From NCBI GenBank assembly GCA_910589655.1, contig CAJUTJ010000023.1, positions 1 through 30,849 of the forward strand: a stretch of 30,849 nucleotides of DNA. The letters run 5' to 3'. The position numbers were made by a program, and so were the translations under genes. Below are positions 22,637 to 30,845 of the stretch, piece after piece (position 1 is the first letter of the stretch; each line of letters opens with the position of its first letter). Below the pieces are notes generated by a model that was not told the origin of the DNA, ran no database searches, and worked only from the letters and a program-made list of their open reading frames with translations. Source of the stretch: an uncultured Acetatifactor sp. Lineage in GTDB: Bacteria > Bacillota > Clostridia > Lachnospirales > Lachnospiraceae.

Positions 22637-24316
22637 TTATATCCAGCTTCCGGAATCCGTAAAATGTTCTGCCTGTTCGTATGCCTTTTCTATAATTTTC
22701 CGGTCATATCCTAACAGCTCCAAAAGCCGGATCGCATTTCTGGTAGTTGCCTTGCCGCTTTGCAGCTTATAGTCAAACACCACGTCGCCATCCCTTACTT
22801 CTTCCGAAAAATGATAATTATCATACTCTTTTTGCAGCAGTTCCGTAAGTTCAATGTCATGAGTAGCGGCAAAACACAATATATTCTCTCCCCGCAGACT
22901 CTTTAAAATCTGAGTGGACGCAGCAATCCTCTCCACCGTATTCGTTCCCCGGAGCACTTCGTCCACAAAACAAAGCACTCTTTTGCCCTCCTTGGCGGCA
23001 TCCAGAATCCTTTTTAATGCCTTGATTTCTACAATGTAATAACTTTCACCCGCACCTAAGTCATCCCGCAGCGCCATGGAAGAATACACCTGATATAGTG
23101 AGCTTTGGAAACGATCCGCCATACAAGTGTGTATCGTCTGGGCAAATACGGCATTGACTGCCACCGTTTTCAAAAAAGTGGACTTGCCGGAAGCATTGGA
23201 ACCTGTCAGTAATACGCCCTGTTCCGTATGGATCCCGTTTTTCACGGGCTGGGCAATCAGCGGATGATATCCATTCTCCATACAGATCCCGTTTCTGTCC
23301 GCAAATTCCGGCAGGCAATAACCTTCCGTAAGGGAATTACGGAAGATACCGATGGCAATGGCTGTCTCCAAATATCCGGCGGTGCCGATCAACGCATCTA
23401 CATCTTCTATGTGGTTTCTCAAATGCTTCAGCATACTGTTAAACTTCAGCAAATCCACATGAAACACCATGCGGACGTAATCCAGAATGGCCTCTAAAAT
23501 ATTTCCGCTTGCCTGTCCCCTCCCCGGATCCATGACCCAAAAGGAATTCCTCCGCATGGCCTGCATCTCTTTTCTGTGCATCCGAAGCCGTTCCTGCTCC
23601 TTCCCGCAGACAGGGAGCTTAATCTTCTCCAGTTCGTCGCAGACATCTAAAAGCCGCATAATATAAGCAAAGCTGGTGATATAAGGATCAATCTCACCCT
23701 TTTCCTTAAAATACGTGGTAATATTATAGACCATCAGCATTACAAGCCCCATAACCCCTATAGAAAAATTGACCCACAAAAGAGCGATAAGGGGAATAAA
23801 TAATAAATCCTGAATCAAACTTTTCCTGTTGGAGCGTTCTCCCAGATAATCCAGATTGTCCAGATAATCATATAAGGAAAACTTTCCGGTATAGCCCAGC
23901 TTATTCATTTGGAGCTGCACTTTCACCCTCTCGTCAGGATGGTCTCCGAAAAACCGCACCACTTCTTCCAAATGCAGCAGTTCCCCTTCCTCCTTCTGCA
24001 GAGTTCTGAGGGTATAGTACAAATATTCCTCCCCGGATGCGGACAAGGTGTAATTCATGCGCATAAAGATCTCGTCCATCCCCAAGTCATTCCAAGTAAT
24101 GTCGTCCAGCTGCAGAGGGGAAGAATGTCTCAGAAAATAGCTTCCGATTCTGGCAAAGCGCTCCGGCGCATATTCCTTCTGAGCAAGCCTGCCGCAATCT
24201 TCATATAACGAATTCATAAACCGTTTCTCTGCCTGCTTGGCATGGTAAGCATTCAACAGGAAAACTACCACCGTAACGATTGCCAATGCCAGAACCAAAA
24301 GCCCTACATTTCCCAT
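22637..24316 (-). CDS. Membrane-anchored MutS-like ATPase
   Basis: A 559-residue protein. It starts with a transmembrane helix (GLLVLALAIVTVVVFLLNAY); a hydrophobic hairpin lies near 175-205 (LLFIPLIALLWVNFSIGVMGLVMLMVY). The MutS core/clamp-like helical part follows, then a MutS ATPase domain (about 350-550) with Walker A LLTGSNASGKSTFLKT, the Walker B region VLCFVDEVLRGTNTVERIA and the conserved CFAATHD. It lacks the mismatch-recognition domain I and belongs to the short MutS-like group of Firmicutes, not to MutS1 or the DNA-recombination MutS2 (no Smr domain). The membrane segments make an ordinary repair role doubtful; its function is not established. No operon partner is evident. Confidence 0.88.
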   Translation of the reverse strand: MGNVGLLVLALAIVTVVVFLLNAYHAKQAEKRFMNSLYEDCGRLAQKEYAPERFARIGSYFLRHSSPLQLDDITWNDLGMDEIFMRMNYTLSASGEEYLYYTLRTLQKEEGELLHLEEVVRFFGDHPDERVKVQLQMNKLGYTGKFSLYDYLDNLDYLGERSNRKSLIQDLLFIPLIALLWVNFSIGVMGLVMLMVYNITTYFKEKGEIDPYITSFAYIMRLLDVCDELEKIKLPVCGKEQERLRMHRKEMQAMRRNSFWVMDPGRGQASGNILEAILDYVRMVFHVDLLKFNSMLKHLRNHIEDVDALIGTAGYLETAIAIGIFRNSLTEGYCLPEFADRNGICMENGYHPLIAQPVKNGIHTEQGVLLTGSNASGKSTFLKTVAVNAVFAQTIHTCMADRFQSSLYQVYSSMALRDDLGAGESYYIVEIKALKRILDAAKEGKRVLCFVDEVLRGTNTVERIAASTQILKSLRGENILCFAATHDIELTELLQKEYDNYHFSEEVRDGDVVFDYKLQSGKATTRNAIRLLELLGYDRKIIEKAYEQAEHFTDSGSWI

Positions 24317-24578
24317 TTCATTTCTAACTCCTATTCCTGTGTTGTCTCTCTATCTAAGGAAACGCTGATTAAATCATCATTTTCTTAGAGCCTCCGGCGG
24401 ATGCGCACGGATTTGCAGCAGTTTATGCTGCTCCGCAGCTTGCTGCGTTGCAAGATTGACACCCCGTCAGCTTGCTGCGAAGTCTTTGAATATCATCCTG
24501 TTTTCTTTTCTGACTGTGCCTTCTCCTTACTCCGATTCCGGCTCTCCCGTTTCCGGAGTCTGTCATCCTCTGCGCTAT
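24317..24578. other. Gap with short hairpins between the permease and MutS-like genes
   Basis: Contains GCAGCA-GTTTA-TGCTGC (about 24412-24428) and CGCAGC-TT-GCTGCG (about 24435-24448), followed by a partial third copy (CAGCTTGCTGCGA near 24469). These GC-rich hairpins lie after the NCS2 permease stop on the minus strand and may end its message. There is no gene. Confidence 0.55.
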
Positions 24579-26003
24579 TTATGCTGCCAAGAAGAACTTA
24601 ATCAGGAAAATTGCCGACAATACAAAGGTCAATACCGATACGTCTTTTGCTTTTCCCGTAAAGACCTTGAGAACCGTGTACACGATCAGGCCGATTCCGA
24701 TGGCATGTCCGATGGAGCCGGATACAGGCATTGCAATCAGCATCAAAGCCACCGGAGCAGCCTGACTGATATCGTTAAAGTTCACATTCTTTAAACCTGT
24801 CACCATCAGCACACCTACATAAATCAATGCGGAAGAGGTTGCCGCCGCAGGAATGATGGCTGCAATGGGCGCTAAGAATATACAAGCCAAGAACAAAATA
24901 CCCGTTGTCAGCGCCGTAAGGCCGGTACGTCCGCCTGCTTCCACACCGGAGGCAGATTCCACAAAGGTAGTTACGGTGGAAGTACCCGTCAGGGATCCCG
25001 CCACGGTACCTACGGCATCCGCCAGCAAAGCCTCCTTCATCTGGGGCATCTTACCGTTCTTGTCCAGCATACCCGCACGACTTGCTGTGCCCACCAGAGT
25101 TCCGATGGTGTCAAACATATCAATGATACAGAAGGTGACAATCAGCGTAATCACGGTAAACCAGCCGATTTTCATCAGGCCGCCGAAATTCAGCTTAAAC
25201 AATGTAGTCTCCGCCATATCTTTAAAGGGAGGAATAAAAGACGCCGTGGACAGACTGGCAAAAGGGTTGATCCCAAGAAAAAGAGCCTCTCCCGCCCAAT
25301 AAATTATGCTGGCGGCCAGCATGCCCAGAATTACGGCTCCTTTTACACCCTTCTGCGCCAAAACGATAATGACAAAGAGGCCGATGAACATGGTGACAAC
25401 GGTAAGCACCATAGCGCTGTAGCCGGATCCCATATCCGCTTTAGCAATGCCGGGAGTCAGCGACCCGAAGAAATTACTCATCACATAAAAAGGTCCTCCC
25501 GTCTCGGAATATACGCCGGCATTGGAGCCCAGACCGATATTCATCAGCATCAAGCCGATTGCCGGAGCGATGCCCAGACGGACTCCTAAGGGGATGGCAT
25601 CCACGATCTTTTCCCGGATATTCAGCACGGAAAGCAATATGAATATCAGTCCCTCAATCAAAATAATACACAGTGCCGCCTGAAAAGACGCCAGATAAGT
25701 CATGCTTGTAAGCTGCACAATATTACCCACTACTATGGCAAAGAAGCTGTTCAGCCCCATGCCGGGAGCCATTGCAAAAGGCTTATTTGCCACAAAAGCC
25801 ATAACCAGCATGCCTATGGTGGAAGCGATACAGGTAGCCAAAAATACGCCGTTCCACAGAGAGGTTCCGGTTTCAAAATTAGTCAGCAGATTGGGGTTCA
25901 GTGCGATAATATAAGCCATTGTCATAAAGGTGGTTAATCCGGCAACGATCTCCGTTCTCACACTGGTGTTGTTTTCTTTCAGTTTAAATACTTTCTCTAA
26001 CAT
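24579..26003 (-). CDS. NCS2-family purine nucleobase permease (AzgA/PbuG-like)
   Basis: A 474-residue membrane protein with about 12-14 helices. It opens with TEIVAGLTTFMTMAYIIALNPNLL, the hallmark of the AzgA/PbuG branch (adenine, guanine, hypoxanthine uptake by proton symport). Further landmarks are ACIASTIGMLVMAFVANKPFAMAPGMGLNSFF, FCIIDMFDTIGTLVGTASRAG with the substrate-site Asp/Glu region, and LTGTSTVTTFVESASGVEAGGRTGLTAL. ATG 26003 has AGGAG 6 nt upstream. It is last in the nucleoside salvage group, and supplies or recovers the bases handled by the phosphorylase and deaminases upstream. Exact base preference is not visible. Confidence 0.92.
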   Translation of the reverse strand: MLEKVFKLKENNTSVRTEIVAGLTTFMTMAYIIALNPNLLTNFETGTSLWNGVFLATCIASTIGMLVMAFVANKPFAMAPGMGLNSFFAIVVGNIVQLTSMTYLASFQAALCIILIEGLIFILLSVLNIREKIVDAIPLGVRLGIAPAIGLMLMNIGLGSNAGVYSETGGPFYVMSNFFGSLTPGIAKADMGSGYSAMVLTVVTMFIGLFVIIVLAQKGVKGAVILGMLAASIIYWAGEALFLGINPFASLSTASFIPPFKDMAETTLFKLNFGGLMKIGWFTVITLIVTFCIIDMFDTIGTLVGTASRAGMLDKNGKMPQMKEALLADAVGTVAGSLTGTSTVTTFVESASGVEAGGRTGLTALTTGILFLACIFLAPIAAIIPAAATSSALIYVGVLMVTGLKNVNFNDISQAAPVALMLIAMPVSGSIGHAIGIGLIVYTVLKVFTGKAKDVSVLTFVLSAIFLIKFFLAA

Positions 26004-26014
26004 GTTTTCTCCTA

Positions 26015-26272
26015 TTCCAGTTCCGTCCCTGCTCTACAGTGCCCCATTACAGGGAAGATATTTTCATCTGCATAGAATGCATCTGAAAATACTTCCGGGC
26101 ACTTCCGTTCCGGGACTGATTTCCAGTTCCGTCCCTGCTCTACAGTGCCCCATTACAGGGAAGATGGCACATTGCACTTTTTGTTCCGGGACTGTTTTCC
26201 AGTTCCGTCCCTGCTCTACAGTGCCCCATTACAGGGAAGATGGCACATTGCACTTTTTGTTCCGGGACTGTT
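26015..26272. repeat. Three near-tandem copies of a 76-bp repeat
   Basis: Units begin TTCCAGTTCCGTCCCTGCTC at 26015, 26121 and 26197. The second and third are 76 bp each and identical by eye; the first has about 30 bp replaced or inserted, containing ATTTTCA...TGAAAAT (26060-26090). Each unit can pair CCCTG with CAGGG and GTGCC with GGCAC, and its ends (CAGTTCC/GGGACTG). It fills the whole space between the deaminase stop and the permease ribosome binding site. It may be a transcript structure or a recently amplified repeat. Confidence 0.9.
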
Positions 26273-26274
26273 TT

Positions 26275-27576
26275 TTAAGAATTGATAAGGTGCTTTACGA
26301 TCTCATCACATTTGTCATATATACGGTCTATGCTTTCTCCCACATTAAACTCTCCGTTGCGGTAGAGAATCTTCCCGTTAATCATTGTCATGCACACGTT
26401 GGACTTACTGCCGCTGTATACCAGATTCTTGGGAATATTGTGCATGGGCTGCATATTGGGCTGATGCAGGTCAATCATAATGATGTCGGCATATTTGCCT
26501 TTTGCCAGCACATCCGCCTTGGAAAGCCTCATTGCCCTTGCGCCTTGAACGGTGGCCATCCGCAGGACTTTCATAGCATCCGGGCTTGACGCGTCTCCCT
26601 CTCTCACTCTGCTTAGACCGGCAACCAGAAACATCTCCCGAAACATATCCAGACAATTGTTGCTGGCAGGGCCGTCCGTACCGATTGCCACGGGAATCTT
26701 CCTGTGGTCAAATTTCGCTATAGGCGCTATGCCGCTGGCAAGCTTCAGGTTCGATGCCGGATTGGTGATGACATACATCCTGCGCCTGCGGAGCACCTCC
26801 ATATCACTGTCGGTTACATGGACACAATGATATCCTCCGCCTCCGAACTCAAAGATACCCATGGTATCCAAAAACATAACCGGCGTCATGCCGTATCTTT
26901 CCTTACACTCTTCCACCTCCTTTGCCGTCTCGGAAAGATGCGTATAAACAGGGGCACGATATTCATGTGCCAACTGAGAGATATTATAAATTAATTCCTT
27001 GGAACAAGTGTACTCCGCATGGAATCCCAGCTGATAGCTGATCAGCGAGTTTCTCTTATTCCATTTTAAGTATTCGGCCTCCAGCTGTTCTATGGAAGAG
27101 CTGAAATTATTCAGCCCGCTGGTCAGTACACATCTCATACCCATATCGAGACATGCCTCCGCAATGGTATCGGGAGTTAGGTACATTTCAAAAATAGAGG
27201 TAATGCCGGAAGTCAAATATTCCAAAACGGCAAGCCGTGTAAGATGATAAATATCCTCGCCGGAAAGCTTTGCCTCCAGAGGAAACACCTTTTCATTCAG
27301 CCATTTGTCCAAAGGCACATCGTCCGCGTAGGACCGCAGAAATGTCATGGCAGAATGAGTGTGGGCATTTTTAAATCCCGGCATCAGCAGATTATCCTTA
27401 CAGTCAATCTCTATATCCCAGACGATTCTGGGCAGCTCTCTTGCCCACTCCCCCTGTAATTCCTCCTGAGTGGCAATATACGCTATTTTCTCATTTTTAA
27501 CCCAGATCTCTCCAGAAAATACCGGCTTATTTTTTTCCATTGTCAGTATCCGGGCATTATATAATCTTATATTCAT
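26275..27576 (-). CDS. Amidohydrolase of the ATZ/TRZ (MTA/SAH deaminase-like) family
   Basis: A 433-residue metal-dependent deaminase. Metal ligands are seen at HTH (His72, His74), the later His residues in LGFHAEYT and VYTHLSET, and Asp in AIGTDGPASNN. The motif order and length match the chlorohydrolase/MTA-SAH deaminase branch, which removes the amino group from adenine-containing nucleosides such as methylthioadenosine, S-adenosylhomocysteine or adenosine. Guanine deaminase and similar activities are alternatives. It starts inside the last codons of cdd (4-bp ATGA overlap), downstream of the phosphorylase, so nucleoside salvage is the evident context. Cytosolic; no signal peptide. Confidence 0.88.
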   Translation of the reverse strand: MNIRLYNARILTMEKNKPVFSGEIWVKNEKIAYIATQEELQGEWARELPRIVWDIEIDCKDNLLMPGFKNAHTHSAMTFLRSYADDVPLDKWLNEKVFPLEAKLSGEDIYHLTRLAVLEYLTSGITSIFEMYLTPDTIAEACLDMGMRCVLTSGLNNFSSSIEQLEAEYLKWNKRNSLISYQLGFHAEYTCSKELIYNISQLAHEYRAPVYTHLSETAKEVEECKERYGMTPVMFLDTMGIFEFGGGGYHCVHVTDSDMEVLRRRRMYVITNPASNLKLASGIAPIAKFDHRKIPVAIGTDGPASNNCLDMFREMFLVAGLSRVREGDASSPDAMKVLRMATVQGARAMRLSKADVLAKGKYADIIMIDLHQPNMQPMHNIPKNLVYSGSKSNVCMTMINGKILYRNGEFNVGESIDRIYDKCDEIVKHLINS

Positions 27577-28004
27577 TGAATCGATTCTCCTCCGAATCCA
27601 CAGGGGAGCAGCTCCTTAAACAGAAACTCCCTGTAATCTGCATCGCTCTTCGCGACAATCAGCACCATATCCTCCGCCGCGAATTCCTGAATTACCTGTC
27701 TGCATATCCCGCAAGGGTATGCGTAATCGGCGGGATCTCCGCCCTCCATGCCGCCTGCCACAGCCATAGCCTGTATTTTGTGTTTTCCGTCACTGACTGC
27801 CTTAAAAACCGCCGTCCGCTCCGCGCAATTTGTAGCGCCGTAGGAAGCGTTTTCAATATTACCTCCCTGATAAAAGCTGCCGTCCTCGGCAAGCAGCGCG
27901 GCCCCTACCAGAAAATGGGAGTATGGCGCATAGGCCGTTCTCCTTGCCTCCAATGCTTTCCGGATCAGCTCCTGCTTCTCCCGGTCATTCAATGTGCTTT
28001 TCAT
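27573..28004 (-). CDS. cdd: Cytidine deaminase
   Basis: A 143-residue homotetrameric-type enzyme that turns cytidine and deoxycytidine into uridine and deoxyuridine. The zinc and proton-shuttle motif is NCAERTA (Cys60, Glu62) and PCGICRQ (Cys98, Cys101); substrate-binding GGNIENASY (48-55) is intact. The start overlaps the phosphorylase stop (ATGA) and its stop overlaps the amidohydrolase start, which shows tight translational coupling. Confidence 0.95.
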   Translation of the reverse strand: MKSTLNDREKQELIRKALEARRTAYAPYSHFLVGAALLAEDGSFYQGGNIENASYGATNCAERTAVFKAVSDGKHKIQAMAVAGGMEGGDPADYAYPCGICRQVIQEFAAEDMVLIVAKSDADYREFLFKELLPCGFGGESIQ

Positions 28005-28831
28005 TCCGCTGCCATCCTTTTTACCGTTTCCGTCACCAGTTTCTTAAAATTCGGTGCCGCCATATCGGCTGCCTCCTGTACTTCCTCATGAGTCAGCGGA
28101 TTGGCTGTCATTCCTGCGGCCAGATTGCTGATGCAGGAGATACCGCAGATCCGCATTCCCATATGATTGGCGGCAATGGCCTCCACCACGGTACTCATTC
28201 CTACCGCATCCACTCCCATCCCCCGGAGCATCCGGATTTCTGCCGGAGACTCAAAAGAAGGACCTGTAAGCTGGGCGTAAACCCCCTCCTGTAAGAAAAT
28301 GCCGTTATCCTTTGCCGCTTGTACCATTAATTTCTGCAGTTCCCTGTCATATACCGTGCTCATATCGGGAAAACGCACTCCCAGTTCGTCAATGTTTTCT
28401 CCGATCAAAGGATTCGGTGCAAAGACGGCAATCTGATCCTTAATCATCATCAAATCACCGGCATGAAAAGAGGTATTCACCCCTCCCGCGGCATTGGTTA
28501 AAAACAGGATCTCCGCACCCATCATCTTCATCAGACGCACCGGAAGCACCACATCACTGATGGGATATCCCTCATAATAATGGACTCTGCCCTTCATGCA
28601 CACAACGGGAACCTTGTCAACATAGCCGAAAATAAATCTGCCCGCATGTCCGGGAACCGTTGATACGGGAAATCCTTCTATCTCGCTGTAAGGGATTTCC
28701 GAAATCACCTTGATATGCTCCGCATAATCCCCCAGCCCGGATCCCAGCACAATGGCAACTTTAGGCTGAAAATCCGTCTTTTTCCTGACACATTCATAGC
28801 AAGCCAGCAGCTTTTCATAAACTTGATTCAA
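28001..28831 (-). CDS. punA: Purine-nucleoside phosphorylase (trimeric type)
   Basis: A 276-residue enzyme that splits inosine, guanosine and their deoxy forms with phosphate. TTG 28831 is chosen because CGGAGGG lies 7 nt upstream; an ATG at 28870, overlapping the previous stop, has no ribosome binding site. Motifs are VLGSGLG (phosphate site), STVPGHAGRF, GRVHYYEGY, FLTNAAGGVN and VDAVGMSTVVEAIAANHMG near the purine site, as in the PNP/MTAP class II family. Its closeness to cdd, a deaminase and a base permease gives a complete route from nucleosides to bases and sugar phosphate. Confidence 0.93.
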   Translation of the reverse strand: MNQVYEKLLACYECVRKKTDFQPKVAIVLGSGLGDYAEHIKVISEIPYSEIEGFPVSTVPGHAGRFIFGYVDKVPVVCMKGRVHYYEGYPISDVVLPVRLMKMMGAEILFLTNAAGGVNTSFHAGDLMMIKDQIAVFAPNPLIGENIDELGVRFPDMSTVYDRELQKLMVQAAKDNGIFLQEGVYAQLTGPSFESPAEIRMLRGMGVDAVGMSTVVEAIAANHMGMRICGISCISNLAAGMTANPLTHEEVQEAADMAAPNFKKLVTETVKRMAAE

Positions 28832-28869
28832 CTTCTTACCCTCCGTTCTTTTTTTATACCGGCAGTACA

Positions 28870-30429
28870 TCAGTAATCACTTAATTTGACCACCACAATA
28901 TCGTCCCAGATTTCCACACAATTTTCCTCGGGCCACATTGCCATATAAGTGCTATACTCCAAAGCCTCCTCCATTCTGTCCGCGGGAACCTGATCATAAT
29001 CCGCTCCCAAAGTGTGCAAAAATCCCAGAATCCGCCTCGTGCTCCAATAATCCAAAGGTTCCACTTCCGTGTCATAATCGAAAAAAGACCTGCCGATGAT
29101 TTCCCCTTCCACACAGGCATTGTTGGGCTCGAACTCTATGCTCCCCACAAATACCACCGGAAGATTCCAACGGTTTACCAGTTTCAAACGCTTAATCAGA
29201 GTCTCTGCCAGCGCCACATCCTGTTCATAACGGCACCGGTCCGTGTAATACAGCGCTTCCGTTGTCTTAGCCTGTGCCAGCCCCCCTGCCGCGGAAATCA
29301 GAACCACCACGGCTGCGGCACACAGCTGCGCCCTCCCCTGAGGAAGCCCCGCCTGCTGCAGCAAAGCGATATTCAGGTAAGCCAGAAAGCCTGTCATCAC
29401 AGGCAGTATCAGCTGTGACCGGATTACCGGCGCCCCGCCCATAATAAGAGTCATGAGAAAAGGCATAAGCATTACGGCACCGTACAGAAATAAAAGCAGC
29501 AGAATCCGGAGTTTCCCTCTCCCACGATGATGCCAAATCAACCGTAAAAGCAGTAAAAAAGAAGTGACGCACAGCAGCCCATACCCCCAATGGTAAAAAA
29601 TGGAGCCTGCCCCCGTCAGCACTTGGCGCATATGATGCAGAATATTTCTAATATTGTCCGTAAAATCTATCCGCCCCCACAAAATTTGATCCTGCAAATA
29701 GTCGGAATTACTGAAAAACAGCTTTGTAATCGTAAAATTAATTACAAAAGCCGCCAGAAATAAAAGAAGATATCCTCCAATGCTTTTCCAAAAGCATTTT
29801 ACGGAAAACTCCCCTTCCGAAGCAAATTCTCTGATAGTCCGCAGCAGCAGCATTGTAACCACGCCGAAAATATAAAGAGCCACAAAAATCTGGTATCCGG
29901 AAAAGGTCACAAGCAGCAGCGCCACCGCCGCCGGAAACAGCAGAAAACGCCCTTTCATCCGCTTTTCCACCCAGAGCCGTGACAGAGCCAGCGCCCCGGC
30001 AGTCAGCAGAAAGCAGATACAGATTTCCATGCTTTGGAGAGAAAAATAGAACTGCTCGGCAAGGACAGGGTGGGATATCCACATCAGGCCTCCTAAAATC
30101 CATGCAATCAGCCCAAACTTCCTGTCTCTGCCGCCCTTCACATAATCCCACAGCAGAAAAAACGCCGATACTGCCAAAGCAAACATTACCAGCGTCATCA
30201 TACCGGAAAAATAAGGGTTAAAATGGCTGTTGCCAAAAAAGTATTTCAAAAAAACAAGCCCTTGGCGTCCCGTCCCCAGCCATCCTCCATAGAGATTCTG
30301 TTCCGAATGAATTAAATCCTCCGTGTCAATTCCGATTACAACGGAATTAATTTTTGCACTGTGAAGCAAAAATACAAATAACCCCATAAAGAAAATGTGG
30401 CTGCGGTATTGTTTTATATCATTTTTCAA
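28870..30429 (-). CDS. GtrII-like membrane glucosyltransferase-domain protein
   Basis: A 519-residue integral membrane protein with about ten helices. The start is TTG 30429 with AGGAG 9 nt upstream. The N-terminal HSAKINSVVIGIDTEDLI and GGWLGTGRQGLVFLKYFFG are the marks of the GtrII-like family; the acidic loop after the first helix (GIDTEDL) corresponds to the catalytic loop of GT-C-type transferases that use polyprenyl-linked sugars. The C-terminal ~120 residues (from about 400) form a soluble outer domain (VVFVGSIEFEPN, EPLDYWSTRRILGFLHTLG). It probably adds sugars to a cell surface polymer. The link with the salvage genes that follow is unclear; the spacing suggests they share a transcript. 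Confidence 0.8.
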   Translation of the reverse strand: MKNDIKQYRSHIFFMGLFVFLLHSAKINSVVIGIDTEDLIHSEQNLYGGWLGTGRQGLVFLKYFFGNSHFNPYFSGMMTLVMFALAVSAFFLLWDYVKGGRDRKFGLIAWILGGLMWISHPVLAEQFYFSLQSMEICICFLLTAGALALSRLWVEKRMKGRFLLFPAAVALLLVTFSGYQIFVALYIFGVVTMLLLRTIREFASEGEFSVKCFWKSIGGYLLLFLAAFVINFTITKLFFSNSDYLQDQILWGRIDFTDNIRNILHHMRQVLTGAGSIFYHWGYGLLCVTSFLLLLRLIWHHRGRGKLRILLLLFLYGAVMLMPFLMTLIMGGAPVIRSQLILPVMTGFLAYLNIALLQQAGLPQGRAQLCAAAVVVLISAAGGLAQAKTTEALYYTDRCRYEQDVALAETLIKRLKLVNRWNLPVVFVGSIEFEPNNACVEGEIIGRSFFDYDTEVEPLDYWSTRRILGFLHTLGADYDQVPADRMEEALEYSTYMAMWPEENCVEIWDDIVVVKLSDY

Positions 30430-30539
30430 GCGATAGCTCTCCTCTTACCATTTCCATAAGTAACCAACTTCATTAGTTACTGTTCACTCCGTTCACAGCA
30501 ACCTATGCACAGAAATCGCAAAACAGCGATTTCGCGCAT

Positions 30540-30588
30540 GTCTGTCTCGGGTTTATCACGCAGAAACAGCGTGAAAACACCTCGCGGC
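30540..30588 (-). repeat. Dispersed 49-bp repeat, copy B, with adjacent hairpin
   Basis: The reverse strand of this segment matches 22472-22520, with 32 identical bases (30588-30557). Next to it GAAATCGC-AAAACA-GCGATTTC (30512-30533) forms an 8-bp hairpin. No gene is seen between 30430 and 30845 apart from the signals listed. Confidence 0.85.
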
Positions 30589-30646
30589 GACAGCAAGTGA
30601 ATAGTTACCTTCATTATACAAAAAAAAATATTAAAAAGCAAATTAT

Positions 30647-30675
30647 TTGTTTTATGGGAAATAATATGGTATCAT
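30647..30675 (+). promoter_or_regulatory. Promoter of a short terminated transcript
   Basis: TTGTTT (30647-30652) and TATCAT (30670-30675) with 17-bp spacing and an extended -10 TG (30667-30668). The terminator at 30748 would end the RNA after about 90 nt. Confidence 0.5.
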
Positions 30676-30681
30676 ATCTTG

Positions 30682-30773
30682 TATATTGCTCTGGCTACAG
30701 GGTGAAACGCGGGAGTTTGACAGTTGAATATAAGAAAAAGTGCTTGAAAGCCTTGAAAAAAGGCTTCTTTTTT
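30682..30773 (+). ncRNA. Putative short leader or small RNA
   Basis: Defined only by the promoter before it and the terminator at its end. It contains CTGGCTACAGGGTGAAACGC, but matches no riboswitch or RNA class that I recognise. It could be an attenuated leader for the gene starting at 30846. Confidence 0.35.
30748..30773 (+). terminator. Intrinsic terminator or attenuator
   Basis: AAGCCTT (30748-30754), loop GAAAA, AAGGCTT (30760-30766), then CTTTTTT: a typical Rho-independent terminator on the plus strand. Confidence 0.82.
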
Positions 30774-30816
30774 GTCAAATATTTTGTGTTTATGTATGTT
30801 ATTTTATGCCATTGTG

Positions 30817-30838
30817 TGTTATAATAAGGCATAGGAGG
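30817..30838 (+). promoter_or_regulatory. Extended -10 promoter element and ribosome binding site
   Basis: TGTTATAAT (30817-30825) is an extended -10 box; the -35 position (TGTTAT) is weak. AGGAGG at 30833-30838 lies 7 nt before ATG 30846. Because the -10 is so close to the start codon, the message would have a leader of only about 14 nt, or the gene is read from the upstream promoter by passing the terminator. Confidence 0.6.
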
Positions 30839-30845
30839 AATTCAC

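Noticed and set aside
26004..26274. Purine riboswitch before the NCS2 permease
   Set aside because: The conserved purine-aptamer core sequences are not seen; the space is filled by the 76-bp repeats.
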